From: Nocardia sp. | GTDB lineage: Bacteria > Actinomycetota > Actinomycetes > Mycobacteriales > Mycobacteriaceae | Assembly: GCA_014360565.1 (NCBI GenBank) | Contig: JACIXH010000005.1 | Location: forward strand, 1 to 64,000 | DNA: 64,000 nucleotides | Reading direction: 5' to 3' | Shown here: positions 36,425 through 45,244 of the stretch, piece by piece | Numbering within the stretch: position 1 is the stretch's first letter | How the letters are laid out: every line of letters starts with the position of its first letter | Program-made: the position numbers and the translations under genes | The notes under the pieces: model-generated | Told to the model about the DNA's origin: nothing | Databases searched by the model: none | Seen by the model: only the letters and a program-made list of their open reading frames with translations

Positions 36425-36476
36425 GCCCGACGGGCACGATGGCTTCCCCCGGCAGGGAAACCATCGTCCGTCGGGC
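36425..36476 (+). promoter_or_regulatory. Long structured leader hairpin before SulP gene
   Basis: Outer arms GCCCGACGG (36425-36433) and CCGTCGGGC (36468-36476) enclose a second stem made of CGATGG (36437-36442) plus TTCCC (36444-36448) paired with GGGAA (36455-36459) plus CCATCG (36461-36466), closing on a six-base loop. Twenty base pairs in 52 nt, only small interruptions. It ends 96 nt before the SulP start. It may be a cis-regulatory RNA or attenuator; I do not recognise a known riboswitch. Confidence 0.6.
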
Positions 36477-36572
36477 CTCGCGGAAGCGATCGGTGCGTAC
36501 CGATCCGCACTGAGCTCCGACCGTCGACGGCAGACCGTCAACGGCCCAAACCGACCGGTGGAGGAAACAATC

Positions 36573-38843
36573 ATGACCCAGGCCGAGGCGCCCGAGAGCG
36601 CAGGCGACTCACAAGGATCACCATCCCCACTCGGCGAACGGCTTCGTGGCGTGCTCCGCCATGATCTGCCCGCCTCTGTGGTGGTGTTCCTGGTCGCGTT
36701 GCCGTTGTCTCTCGGTATCGCTATCGCCTCCGACGCGCCGATCATGGCCGGTTTGATCGCGGCGGTCATCGGCGGCATCGTTGCGGGTGCCGTGGGTGGC
36801 TCGCCGATGCTCGCCAGCGGTCCCGCTGCGGGCTTGACCGTCGTCGTCGCCGAGCTGGTCGCCGAGTTCGGGTGGCAGGTCACCTGCGCGATCACCGTCG
36901 CCGCGGGTGTGCTGCAGATCCTGTTCGGCCTCAGCCGTGTCGCGCGCGCCGCGTTGGCCATTTCCCCGGTGGTTGTCCACGCGATGCTCGCGGGCATCGG
37001 TATCACGATCGCGCTGCAGCAGGTACATGTTCTGCTCGGTGGAACGTCGCGAAGTTCGGTGTGGCAGAACCTCAGTCAGCTGCCCGCGCAGTTGACGCGC
37101 CTGCACTGGGGCGACGTGGTGATCGGCCTCATCGTCATCGTGACGCTGCTGTTCTGGAAGAAGGTGCCCGGCGCGCTGGGACGCGTTCCCGGGGCGCTGG
37201 TCGCGGTGGTCGCCGCGACGATCGTTTCGTTGGTGGCGCCGCTGGGTGTCGAGCGAATCGTGATGGACGGGTCGCTGTTCGACGCGATCACCCTGCCGAC
37301 GTTGCCCGATGGCAAGTGGCTCGCGGTAGCGACCGGCGTGTTGACCGTGGCGTTGATCGCGAGTGTGGAGAGCCTGCTCTCCGCGGTGGCGGTGGACAAG
37401 ATGCACTCCGGTTCGCGCACTGATCTGAACCGGGAGCTCGTCGGTCAGGGCACCGCGAATATCGCCTCCGGGATGCTCGGCGGGCTTCCGATCACCGGTG
37501 TCATCGTGCGTAGTGCGACCAATGTCGCCGCTGGTGCGAAGTCCAAGGCATCGACGATTCTGCACGGTGTGTGGGTTCTGCTCTTCTCGGTGCTGCTGGC
37601 CGGAGTCGTGCAACAGATTCCGAAGGCCGCACTCGCCGGACTACTGATCGTCATCGGCATCCAGCTGGTCAAACTCGCCCACATCAGGCTGGCGCACCGC
37701 ACCGGTGACTTGTGGGTTTACCTGATCACCGTGGCCGGGGTGATGTTCCTCAACCTGCTCGAAGGCGTCCTCGTCGGTCTGGTCGTCGCGATCGCGCTCG
37801 TCGTCTGGCGTGCCGCCCGCGCCGACATCCACGCAGAGCAGGTGGGCGACGTGGATTCGCGGCGCTGGAGAGTCGTCATCGAAGGAACCTGCAGCTTCCT
37901 TTCGCTGCCGAAGCTGTCGAGCGCGCTGGACTCCGTGCCCGCAGGTACCGATGTGACCGTTGAACTGACCGTCGACTTCATCGACCACGCGGCGACGGAG
38001 GTACTGCACGAATGGGAACGCCGCCACCGCGAAACCGGCGGTACCGTCCTCATCGACGAACTCGGCTCGGACACACTCTCGGCCACGGCCCTTGGCCCGC
38101 CGCAGCGGGGATCGTCAGCGCAGGCGCGGGGTTTGGAGCCGTGGAAGGCGTGGCAGAACACCGACACCGACTCTGCAGCGTTGCTGTCCGTTGGCGCGCT
38201 GCGGCCCATCCTCGACGGAATCTCGCGCTATCAACGCCGTCACGCACCCATGGTTCGCGCCCACCTCAATGACCTGCGCGACGGTCAGGCCCCGAATTCG
38301 CTGTTCCTGACCTGTGCCGATTCGCGTCTGGTACCCAACGTCATCACTCACAGCGGTCCCGGCGACCTGTTCACCGTTCGCAATGTCGGCAACCTGATAC
38401 CCGCCGATAGCGCCGACCCCTCAGCCGAGGCGGCATTGGCTTTCGCGGTGGAAGAGCTCGCGGTGTCTTCGGTGATCATCTGCGGCCACTCCGGTTGCGG
38501 CGCGATGGGTGCGCTGCTGGGCGACGCCACGGTGTCCCCGAGCATTCGTGGGTGGCTCGACCACGCCGAACCCAGTGTGCACGCCTACCTCACCGGGCAC
38601 CCGGTTGCTGCCGCTGCCGCGGCGGCCGGGTTCGATGCACGCGACCAGTTGAGTATGGTCAACGTCGCGATCCAGGTCGAGACCGCGCGCAGGCATCCGG
38701 TCGTAGCCGCCGCGGCAGCCACCGGCGAGGTCCATATCGCGGGCTTGTTCTTCGACATCGCGACCGCCACCGTGTGGCACGTCGGATCCGACACCGTCAC
38801 CGCACACCACGACGAACTCATCCCGGATGCCGCGCCCGTCTGA
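36573..38843 (+). CDS. SulP bicarbonate/anion transporter fused to carbonic anhydrase
   Basis: Fusion of 756 residues. The first 430 form a SulP (SLC26-like) transporter with ASVVVFLVALPLSLGIAIAS near residue 33 and about ten TM helices; a short STAS-like part follows. The last 190 residues are a beta-carbonic anhydrase with zinc ligands in LTCADSRLVP near 580 and ICGHSGCGAMG near 636. Such fusions (M. tuberculosis Rv3273 type) take up bicarbonate and interconvert it with CO2. ATG 36573 follows GGAGG. Beside BlaI-1, it is the only non-metal transporter here; a pH or CO2 role near proton-pumping genes is possible. Confidence 0.9.
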   Translation: MTQAEAPESAGDSQGSPSPLGERLRGVLRHDLPASVVVFLVALPLSLGIAIASDAPIMAGLIAAVIGGIVAGAVGGSPMLASGPAAGLTVVVAELVAEFGWQVTCAITVAAGVLQILFGLSRVARAALAISPVVVHAMLAGIGITIALQQVHVLLGGTSRSSVWQNLSQLPAQLTRLHWGDVVIGLIVIVTLLFWKKVPGALGRVPGALVAVVAATIVSLVAPLGVERIVMDGSLFDAITLPTLPDGKWLAVATGVLTVALIASVESLLSAVAVDKMHSGSRTDLNRELVGQGTANIASGMLGGLPITGVIVRSATNVAAGAKSKASTILHGVWVLLFSVLLAGVVQQIPKAALAGLLIVIGIQLVKLAHIRLAHRTGDLWVYLITVAGVMFLNLLEGVLVGLVVAIALVVWRAARADIHAEQVGDVDSRRWRVVIEGTCSFLSLPKLSSALDSVPAGTDVTVELTVDFIDHAATEVLHEWERRHRETGGTVLIDELGSDTLSATALGPPQRGSSAQARGLEPWKAWQNTDTDSAALLSVGALRPILDGISRYQRRHAPMVRAHLNDLRDGQAPNSLFLTCADSRLVPNVITHSGPGDLFTVRNVGNLIPADSADPSAEAALAFAVEELAVSSVIICGHSGCGAMGALLGDATVSPSIRGWLDHAEPSVHAYLTGHPVAAAAAAAGFDARDQLSMVNVAIQVETARRHPVVAAAAATGEVHIAGLFFDIATATVWHVGSDTVTAHHDELIPDAAPV

Positions 38844-38981
38844 CCGAGCATCACCTCGGCCCGGCTCGCAGTCCCGTCGGATTGTGGGCCGGGCACCCCT
38901 AGTGAGGAGAGTGGGCACGGCATGCCGCCGCGACAATGCGTCTGGCGTTTTCAAGATCACAGCGGCGTACGATCGGCTGCC

Positions 38982-39041
38982 GTGTGGCACAGGGTGCGCG
39001 TCCCGAGCGTGTGGCACAGGGTGCGCGTCCCGAGCGTGTGG
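38982..39041 (+). repeat. 27-bp tandem repeat at lpqS start
   Basis: Two identical 27-bp units (38982-39008, 39009-39035) and the first six bases of a third (39036-39041). Each starts with GTGTGG, so the repeat triplicates the possible GTG start of the lpqS-like gene. In frame the unit would encode VWHRVRVPS. Slippage here would change the leader or N-terminus without breaking the frame. Confidence 0.9.
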
Positions 39042-39425
39042 TGCGGCGCTGTGCTGTTCCTCGCCGGTCTCGTCCTGACCCTGGGGATCGCCGACTGCAG
39101 ACTGCTCGAAGCTCGTGACCCAGTGTCCATCGCACATCACCACTCGGCTGCACTGGCGACCCGCGCCGACGGCGCGGTCACCGCCTCTGACTGCAGCCAC
39201 ACCGACCTCGACGGCGCAACGCGCTGTCCGCACGATGGCGTCCGGATAGAAGCGGTCCTGACCCGCACCGACGAGACCGGTAACGCGAGCACCGTCGCCG
39301 CAGACCCGTTGTTCGACGCAGACTCTGCGCCGATATCCCGACTGCGCGGACCACCACAATCGAGCGCGGCTCGAACCGACAGCGGAGCCGAACGTCTTCT
39401 CCGGAACTGTATTTGCCGTCGCTGA
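39036..39425 (+). CDS. lpqS: LpqS-like copper-regulon exported protein
   Basis: Small exported protein, 129 residues from GTG 39036. An N-terminal hydrophobic signal ([14 protein letters not shown]) is followed by AHHHSAA, two Cys (SDCSHTD, TRCPHDG) and the end RGPPQSS...[10 protein letters not shown], which resembles the RGPP...LLNRFCLARR end of M. tuberculosis LpqS (from memory). LpqS is copper-induced through RicR. With this start the length equals that of the second copy at 44378; GTG 38982 or 39009 would add 18 or 9 residues from the tandem repeat. The cysK2-MFS genes follow in the same order as Rv0847-Rv0849. Confidence 0.65.
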   Translation: MWCGAVLFLAGLVLTLGIADCRLLEARDPVSIAHHHSAALATRADGAVTASDCSHTDLDGATRCPHDGVRIEAVLTRTDETGNASTVAADPLFDADSAPISRLRGPPQSSAARTDSGAERLLRNCICRR

Positions 39426-39510
39426 CAGGCAAGCGCCAGGCCAACACCTACACAGTGTCGGCCGGTGGTCGCGGCCTGGTCCAACGCTTGGCGAACAGAA
39501 CGGAATCTTC

Positions 39511-40653
39511 ATGGACGACGCTTTGCTCGACGAACTGCGAATCACCCCCGCCAACCTGCTCACCACCGGGGCGAGGTGCCTACGGCCCGACGCCTTGGTC
39601 GGCAACACCCCCGTGTTGTGGGTCGGGGCGCCGCTGGCCCCACACGGCCACGGGTTCTGGGCGAAACTCGAAGGAGCCAACCCCGGCGGAATGAAAGATC
39701 GCCCCGGCCTGCACATGGTCGCCCGAGCCCGCGCACGCGGCGATCTCCAGCCTAGCGCTCTGATCATCGAGTCCACCAGCGGCACACTCGGATTGGGATT
39801 GGCACTGGCAGGCACCTTCTTCAAGCATCCGGTCACGTTGGTCACCGACCCGGGTATGGAACCTCTGATGCGCAGCCTGCTCGCCGCCTACGGCACCCAT
39901 ATCGACCTGGTCACCGACCCGCACCCCGACGGCGGCTGGCAGCGTGCACGCTGTGACCGGGTATCGGAGCTTCTCGACGCCGACCCGTCGGCATGGTGCC
40001 CAGACCAATACAACAACCCCGACAACGTCGACGCCTACGACTCCCTTGCACTGGAACTGGTCGCCCAACTGGGCCGAGTCGACGTACTGGTGTGCTCGGT
40101 CGGCACCGGCGGGCACTCCGCCGGAATCACCCGGGTACTACGCCGGTTTCACCCGCACCTGAAGCTGATCGGGGTCGACACCATCTCCTCGACGATATTC
40201 GGGCAACCGGCAGGAACCCGCCTCATGCGTGGGCTCGGCTCGAGCATCTACCCCAGCAACATCGACTACGACGCCTTCGACGAAGTGCACTGGGTAGCGC
40301 CGTCAGAAGCCGTCTGGGCGGCCCGCGCCCTGGCGAGCACCCACCACGCTACCGGCGGCTGGAGCGTCGGAGCCGTCGCGCTGGTCGCAGGATGGGCTGC
40401 GTCGCAGTACTCATCCGATACCCGATTCGCCGCTGTCTTTCCCGACGGACCGCACCGGTACTACGACACCGTCTTCAACGACGACTACTGCCACCGAAAC
40501 GGGTTGCTGCACACCAACCCTCCGATCGAACCGACCACCATCGCCCATCCTGGCGATCAAGTGGTCCGAACATGGACTCGCTGCGCCGACGTCGTCGACC
40601 CGCGCCAGCCGAAACCAATCGAACCGCAGAGCTTCTCGCGGAGCGCGCGATGA
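39511..40653 (+). CDS. cysK2: CysK2-like PLP-dependent cysteine synthase family
   Basis: PLP enzyme of the beta-substituting family, 380 residues. The PLP lysine is in [11 protein letters not shown] near residue 60, the substrate loop is [13 protein letters not shown] near 87, and the phosphate-binding glycines are [11 protein letters not shown] near 195. M. tuberculosis CysK2 uses O-phosphoserine and thiosulfate to make S-sulfocysteine. Between lpqS and an MFS gene it reproduces the Rv0847-0848-0849 order. The thiol product could buffer copper or oxidative stress. It overlaps the MFS gene by ATGA. Confidence 0.85.
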   Translation: MDDALLDELRITPANLLTTGARCLRPDALVGNTPVLWVGAPLAPHGHGFWAKLEGANPGGMKDRPGLHMVARARARGDLQPSALIIESTSGTLGLGLALAGTFFKHPVTLVTDPGMEPLMRSLLAAYGTHIDLVTDPHPDGGWQRARCDRVSELLDADPSAWCPDQYNNPDNVDAYDSLALELVAQLGRVDVLVCSVGTGGHSAGITRVLRRFHPHLKLIGVDTISSTIFGQPAGTRLMRGLGSSIYPSNIDYDAFDEVHWVAPSEAVWAARALASTHHATGGWSVGAVALVAGWAASQYSSDTRFAAVFPDGPHRYYDTVFNDDYCHRNGLLHTNPPIEPTTIAHPGDQVVRTWTRCADVVDPRQPKPIEPQSFSRSAR

Positions 40654-41915
40654 TCGAGATCGTCCGCAGCTTCGGCAGCTACAACAAGGTCACTCGCATG
40701 CTGATGGTCAATCAGTTCGCGATCAACCTCGGCTTCTACATGCTGATGCCTTACCTGGCTGGCTATCTCTCCGGATCGCTGGGTCTTGCCGCCTGGACGG
40801 TCGGCCTGGTGCTCGGGGTGCGGAACTTCTCCCAACAGGGGATGTTCCTGATCGGCGGCACCCTCGCCGACCGCCTCGGCTACAAACCACTCATCGTGGC
40901 CGGCTGTCTGTTGCGCACGGCGGGCTTCGGGTTGCTCGCTGTCGTCGAAACGTTGCCCGCTCTGCTGATCGCCTCCGCGGCAACAGGATTCGCCGGTGCG
41001 TTGTTCAACCCGGCGGTGCGTGCCTATCTAGCCGCCGAAGCTGGTGAACGCCGGGTTCCGGCCTTCGCGATGTTCAACGTGTTCTACCAAGCCGGGATTC
41101 TGGCGGGCCCACTGGCCGGGATCGCATTGCTGGCATTGGATTTCCGCGTGGCCGCCGCAGCGGCCGCCGCAGTGTTCGCTGTGCTGACAATCGGACAACT
41201 GGCAGCCCTACCAGCTGGTCGCGGAAAGCCCGTCATCGACCGAGTATCGGTCTGGAAGGATTGGGCGAGCATCACATCGAACAACGCGTTTATGTGGTTC
41301 GCGGTAGCGATGACCGGCTCCTACGTCCTGTCGTTTCAGGTGTATCTGGCGTTGCCGTTGCACGCCGAATACCTCAGCGATGGTGCCGCCGCACCATTGG
41401 TAGCTGCGTTGTTCGTTGTCAACGCGACAGTCGCTGTCGCGGGACAACTTCGGATCACGCGGTGGTTCGAGGCTCGTTTCGGCAGCAGACTCGGGCTGGT
41501 GATCGGCGTGGGAACCCTCGCCGTCGCCTTCGTGCCATTGCTGCTGGTGCCGGGCCCGGGCCGGTTCGGTCCCGCCGTCGCGATCATCGCGTTGCTGGTG
41601 TCGGCGGCAGTCCTGGCCGTAGCCAGCGCCGCGGTCTTCCCGTTCGAAATGGACACCATCGTCGCGCTGTCAGGCGGACGGCTGGTGGCAACACACTACG
41701 GGTTCTACAACACCATCGTGGGAATCGGAATCCTGCTGGGAAACCTCGGGACCGGGGCGTTGCTGGGCGCTGCTCATCGTGCCGGGCTCGACGCGCTGGC
41801 TTGGGCAGGACTGATCGTGATAGGCGCGATCACCACGACAGCACTCGGCCTGCTCAACAGATCCGGAGCACTCGGCAGAGCCAAATCGCACACCAAACCC
41901 CTGATCAGCACATAA
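40650..41915 (+). CDS. MFS exporter (Rv0849-like)
   Basis: Major facilitator protein, 421 residues, about 12 TM helices. Motif A is [13 protein letters not shown] near residue 70 and the second half repeats it weakly. It is the third gene of the lpqS-cysK2-MFS unit and overlaps cysK2 by ATGA, matching the M. tuberculosis Rv0849 position. Possible substrates are a small thiol, a chelator or a drug; not readable from sequence. Confidence 0.85.
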   Translation: MIEIVRSFGSYNKVTRMLMVNQFAINLGFYMLMPYLAGYLSGSLGLAAWTVGLVLGVRNFSQQGMFLIGGTLADRLGYKPLIVAGCLLRTAGFGLLAVVETLPALLIASAATGFAGALFNPAVRAYLAAEAGERRVPAFAMFNVFYQAGILAGPLAGIALLALDFRVAAAAAAAVFAVLTIGQLAALPAGRGKPVIDRVSVWKDWASITSNNAFMWFAVAMTGSYVLSFQVYLALPLHAEYLSDGAAAPLVAALFVVNATVAVAGQLRITRWFEARFGSRLGLVIGVGTLAVAFVPLLLVPGPGRFGPAVAIIALLVSAAVLAVASAAVFPFEMDTIVALSGGRLVATHYGFYNTIVGIGILLGNLGTGALLGAAHRAGLDALAWAGLIVIGAITTTALGLLNRSGALGRAKSHTKPLIST

Positions 41916-42483
41916 GATTCGCTGCCCCGGACGAGGCGAACGAAACATGCACATGGTCGTAGTGATTCTGGGTTGGGCTACCACGGTCCTCCATGTACGA
42001 CCACCCGCCGCCATCGTTGTAACGCTGCTGCCAGATCACATAGTTGACACCGAACCGCGCCTTGTTGGCCAGCACAAAAGCAGCGATCGCATCGCCCTGG
42101 GCCGGATTCGGCGTCATGATGTCGAGCGCGAGACCAGCACCGTGATCACCGTCGTAGCGCCCCTGCGCGCCACCGATGTCGGAAATCCCGAACATCTGCT
42201 GCACCATGTTACTGACCTGCGCGACATGCGGCCGGGTGCCCTTCCATTGCGTTCCGCAGGGGGTTTTCGCCTTCAGAGCCGACAGCTTCGCCTCTTCGTC
42301 GTCTGCGGCGACGCGAGGAAGCCCCGGCTCTGGCGGCGCGTCATGCGCCAGTGTGGGCAGCGTATCGAGCTCGATCGCCGACGGCGCCAGCGGCGCGACC
42401 GCGCTGACCTGCTGGACCTCGGACCCGCTCGGCCGCAACGCCATCCAGATCATCGCGGGAACAGTCGCGGCGAGGCTGCACAC
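41905..42483 (-). CDS. Secreted D,D-peptidase-like protein (ARB-07466 type)
   Basis: Exported protein of about 192 residues with an N-terminal hydrophobic anchor and a C-terminal hydrolase-like domain: KTPCGTQWKG, GRYDGDHGAGLALDIM near residue 110, YVIWQQRYN and NHYDHVHVSF, giving the His/Asp zinc pattern of M15-type or ARB-07466-like peptidases. The start is uncertain: GTG 42483 cuts into the hydrophobic helix, and the frame is open about 20 codons further upstream. Convergent with the MFS gene by 11 nt. Cell-wall role likely. Confidence 0.7.
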   Translation of the reverse strand: MCSLAATVPAMIWMALRPSGSEVQQVSAVAPLAPSAIELDTLPTLAHDAPPEPGLPRVAADDEEAKLSALKAKTPCGTQWKGTRPHVAQVSNMVQQMFGISDIGGAQGRYDGDHGAGLALDIMTPNPAQGDAIAAFVLANKARFGVNYVIWQQRYNDGGGWSYMEDRGSPTQNHYDHVHVSFASSGAANLMC

Positions 42484-42750
42484 AACCAGGGAGGCGCGGC
42501 CTGTGGGCGCCGCAGGACTGCGATGTTGACCGGACGTTTCAATGACCAGCTACCGTCGAGAATGGGCCGGTGCAATATTACGAGACGGTCGCGAGAAAGT
42601 CATGGGGAACAGCAAGAGTAAAAGCCGGAACAGGTGGGCCCGCCACCGCGTATGCCCGGCCCCTTGCTGAGGCACCCGGGACTGCAGGTCACGCTGCGCC
42701 AACTCGCCCGACCGCCTTGCAAGAAAGATTTGCGCTGTGGGTGATAGCCG

Positions 42751-43182
42751 TCAGCCGTGGTGCTTGGCGGTCTGGTGGTCTGCGGGCTCGGCTTCGAGGA
42801 TCCAGCACACGGCGGCGGTGTCGTGTGAGCTCGGAGCCGCGCCGCGAGCTGTGTGGAGCAGGTCTTGAAGGTGGGACTCGAGGGTGAGAAGCTCGCTGAT
42901 CTGCGCGCGCACCTGGTCGAGGCGGGTCGCCAGGACCTCGCGAACGTGCCCGCAGGGTTGCTCGCCTCCGTCGTGGATATCCAGGATCTCACCGGCTTCA
43001 CGCAGGGACAGCCCGGCGGTTTGGGCACGGCGGATGAACTGCAGTCTGGTGAGGTGTTCGTTCGTATAGTCGCGGTAACCGCTGGGGGTGCGGTCGGGCT
43101 CGGGCATCAGCCCCTGGCTCTCGTAGAACCGGATTGTGGTCGGTATGAGTCCGCTGGCGGCGGCGAGTTCACCGATCTTCAT
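42751..43182 (-). CDS. MerR-family metal regulator (not Hg type)
   Basis: MerR-type activator, 143 residues. DNA-binding helix SGLIPTTIRFYESQGLM; GYRDYTNEHLTRLQFI follows. Metal-site candidates are C77 and H79 (PCGHV) and C126 (AVCWILE) with a His-rich end (DHQTAKHHG). The middle Cys of mercury MerR is absent, so a Zn/Cd/Cu-type sensor related to ZntR/CadR/CueR is more likely. Start ATG 43182 has GAGGAGGA upstream. It may activate the long-spacer promoter at 43650 that faces away toward the 21-residue peptide. Confidence 0.82.
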   Translation of the reverse strand: MKIGELAAASGLIPTTIRFYESQGLMPEPDRTPSGYRDYTNEHLTRLQFIRRAQTAGLSLREAGEILDIHDGGEQPCGHVREVLATRLDQVRAQISELLTLESHLQDLLHTARGAAPSSHDTAAVCWILEAEPADHQTAKHHG

Positions 43183-43649
43183 CAGCCTGTCCTCCTCTCA
43201 ACGAAAATACTACGGATCCGGGGTCGCTCGGTTCGGCCTCCCTGCCTCCCCGCCGCTGGCAACGAGGCAGAACGAGTCTCGTCGCTTGCCCGGCGACAGC
43301 ATGCAGGCTGTCCAGCCGAACGGCATGCGAAGACGCATCCGCGGCGGCGCCCAAGAATTCCCGGCGTCAGAGATACTCGCCGCTGGGTTCGCGATCGCAT
43401 GCTTGCGGTGTTCCTGACACTCATGGCTCGGGTCCGCAAGGGCCGACCATGTGGGTGTCCTCGGCCCTGCTTATCTACGACGTTCTGGTCGAGATACCTG
43501 GTGTCCAGGTCATGCGCACCGCCAAAAGACCGGCACCACCCTCGTGCTAGATACCCCGCGGCGACGCTCGACCACTATCGCCGTGACTACCGAACTCGGC
43601 TACACCGCGACCGTGATCTGGCCCGGCAGCGTGGTGAGCCACACTTGAC
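43183..43649. other. No supported gene
   Basis: This stretch lies between the MerR-family gene and a MerR-type promoter. Only short frames occur, for example 43449-43550 (33 codons), none with a convincing ribosome site and recognisable product. It presumably carries the promoter of the MerR gene and possibly decayed coding DNA. Confidence 0.5.
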
Positions 43650-43680
43650 TTGACCTTCCATCACACTGGAGGCTTTAGCA
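43650..43680 (+). promoter_or_regulatory. MerR-type promoter, 19-bp spacer
   Basis: TTGACC (43650-43655) and a -10-like TAGCAT (43675-43680) are 19 bp apart. The spacer contains an imperfect dyad, CCTTCCA (43654-43660) and TGGAGGC (43667-43673), like sites bound by CueR/ZntR-type proteins. It points to the 21-residue Cys/Met peptide and lies 468 bp from the MerR gene at 42751-43182. Confidence 0.65.
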
Positions 43681-43764
43681 TTCTCGCGGCCGGGCCAACC
43701 CGGCACCCGAAAGATCGTCGGCGACCGGCACCCAAGGCCATCGACCCCAGGAAAGGTGAATGAG

Positions 43765-43830
43765 ATGAATCCACTGAAAATGCTCTGCGACTGGATGTGT
43801 GCAGTGATGGGCCCTTGCTGCCCGATGTGA
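43765..43830 (+). CDS. 21-residue Cys/Met-rich peptide
   Basis: A very small gene: ATG 43765 to TGA 43828-43830, with AAAGG eight bases before the start. The product has Cys at 8, 12, 18 and 19 and Met at 1, 6, 11, 15 and 21, so nine of 21 residues can bind soft metals. It includes CDWMC and PCCPM. It follows a MerR-type long-spacer promoter and precedes an lpqS-like gene. A metallothionein-like or regulatory copper/cadmium peptide is the best guess; it is shorter than and unlike MymT. No homologue is known to me. Confidence 0.6.
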   Translation: MNPLKMLCDWMCAVMGPCCPM

Positions 43831-44377
43831 CCCTATCCCCAGCGACGGTGACCGCCGGGACACGTACTCGACAAGTGCGCGTCCCGGCCGCGTTGCTCCG
43901 CGGTAAGCCGCAGGGTTACCAAACCGTGAACCGGACATTCGGGCTCCGCCCATTACCGTCGCGCCCTCGATTCTGTTTGCGTTCTGGCTGCGAGCATCGA
44001 CATCGGCGGACTTGGCTGCGGCTTCGCCGATGCTTGCCCGGTCGAGGATCCCTGCTGGCTGCACTATTTCGACGCTGCGAAACATACCGAGCACCGGTGT
44101 TCGTTGCGATCGGCCAGTGGCCTCGCATCGCCCCGGTTGCCGACCGGGCCGGTAGTGTCGACAGCAATCTCTGTTCTGGGAGTGTCCGCCGCAGCGGGCC
44201 TGGTCGACATCGGCATCTTCAGGCATCACCGCTGCCGATTCGGGTTGTGCTGCAGCGATCGACACCGAGCGCTGTCGAATGGCCGACCAGTCGGCCGGCA
44301 GTGCTCGGTCATGCAACCATCGCGGACTGGCAGTAGCTCAGCTTTCGGAAGCACAGACCGGTTGCTATTTTGATGCC
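43831..44377. other. No supported gene
   Basis: Frames are open on both strands, as is common in high-GC DNA, but none has a ribosome site plus a recognisable or balanced protein. The sequence may be an eroded gene or a long leader of the lpqS-like gene at 44378. Confidence 0.45.
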
Positions 44378-44767
44378 GTGAGACTGGTCGGTCGGGTTTG
44401 GCGAGGATGGTTTCCGGCCGCACTGTTGGTGCTGCTGCTCGTGATGCCGTTCGGGGAATTCGAACTGCCGGTGCAACATTCGCACCACGGCGGCAATGCC
44501 TTCGTGAAGTCCGAGACGCCGCTGCGGGTCCCCGCGCACCCGCACTTCACCGCCGAATCCGCCGACTGGACTGCGGTCGCTGTCCAGCGCGCGGGCAACG
44601 ACTGGTGCCCGCGCACTACCGCGCACTGCGCAATCGTTCAGGTGGTCGAAGTGCCCGCCGTATCCGATTCTTTCCCGGGATTCGCCTCGGTACGTGGCCC
44701 ACCGGGGCGCGCTCTGTCCGGCTACGGCCGTGACACTCTCCTTCACTGCTGCATCGATCGGCGCTGA
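44378..44767 (+). CDS. Second LpqS-like exported protein
   Basis: 129 residues, the same length as the copy at 39036. A hydrophobic signal (WFPAALLVLLLVMPFGE) is followed by VQHSHHGG, Cys residues (DWCPRTTAHC) and the end RGPPGRA...DTLLHCCIDRR, sharing the RGPP...C..RR end with the first copy and with M. tuberculosis LpqS. A -10-like GCTATT lies about 10 bases before GTG 44378, compatible with leaderless expression. It is probably copper-induced and metal-binding. Convergent with the next gene. Confidence 0.6.
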   Translation: MRLVGRVWRGWFPAALLVLLLVMPFGEFELPVQHSHHGGNAFVKSETPLRVPAHPHFTAESADWTAVAVQRAGNDWCPRTTAHCAIVQVVEVPAVSDSFPGFASVRGPPGRALSGYGRDTLLHCCIDRR

Positions 44768-44773
44768 CGAACA

Positions 44774-45154
44774 TCACGCTCCCGGTGCGACCAGGCATGA
44801 ATGACGGCGCCACCCACCGCTTCTCGTCCGGTGTCTTGTCGGCACCGTGAGATCCGCGGTGCGTACGCGACCGTCGACCGCGAACGTCAGTTGGACGCGG
44901 CACCCCGCCGGAAACCTCGTACCGAGACGGAACCGCAAGGGCGGCGGCGTATTCGGGCGAATTCGCGTCAGCACCGGCTCGGTGTCTATCGGCGTCTCGC
45001 CATGGTGGACGAACAGCTGGACCGGACCGTCGAGAGCCGCCACGGGTTGCCCTGCTCGATTCACCGTGAATTCGAGGATCGAGCTCGTCCGCTCCGGCTC
45101 AACAGCCAGGTCGACCGAGTAGTCGTCGATTGCCGTCGAACAGCAGATCTCCAT
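44774..45154 (-). CDS. Hypothetical small beta-rich protein
   Basis: 126 residues from ATG 45154, with GGAGGA nine bases upstream and strong GC bias at third codon positions, so likely real. I do not recognise it. The pattern ILEFTVNRAGQPVAALDGP and VQLFVHHGETPID recalls one Ig-like repeat of the YtkA/FixH-type protein at 51143-52099, without a signal peptide. It is divergent from the AraC gene at 45245 and convergent with the lpqS-like gene. Confidence 0.5.
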   Translation of the reverse strand: MEICCSTAIDDYSVDLAVEPERTSSILEFTVNRAGQPVAALDGPVQLFVHHGETPIDTEPVLTRIRPNTPPPLRFRLGTRFPAGCRVQLTFAVDGRVRTADLTVPTRHRTRSGGWRRHSCLVAPGA

Positions 45155-45244
45155 TTCAGCGCGTCCTCCGTGAGTCAACCTTCACCCCTACGGGGCACAG
45201 GTATTCACCGTAGAGACGCGCTGACCGCGTCGGAGGGCGCAAAG

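Larger units (their letters stand above)
36161..36572. other. Regulatory region between blaI-1 and sulP
   Basis: This 412-bp divergent region has no supported gene. It holds the BlaI-1-type operator (36291-36305), and on the plus side a long leader to the SulP gene with a strong bipartite hairpin (36425-36476). The frame of the SulP gene is open from 36378 but without a ribosome site, so I treat it as leader. Confidence 0.6.

Noticed and set aside
43449-43550. 33-codon frame with a hydrophobic start
   Set aside because: No ribosome site and no recognisable motif; kept only as a note because of the nearby micropeptide.
43797-44336. 179-codon plus-strand frame before the second lpqS-like gene
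   Set aside because: Arg/Pro/Ser-rich, overlaps the micropeptide, no ribosome site.
44801-45244. N-terminal extension of the AraC-family gene
   Set aside because: Polar, compositionally odd sequence that is antisense to a better supported small gene; GTG 45245 has its own ribosome site.
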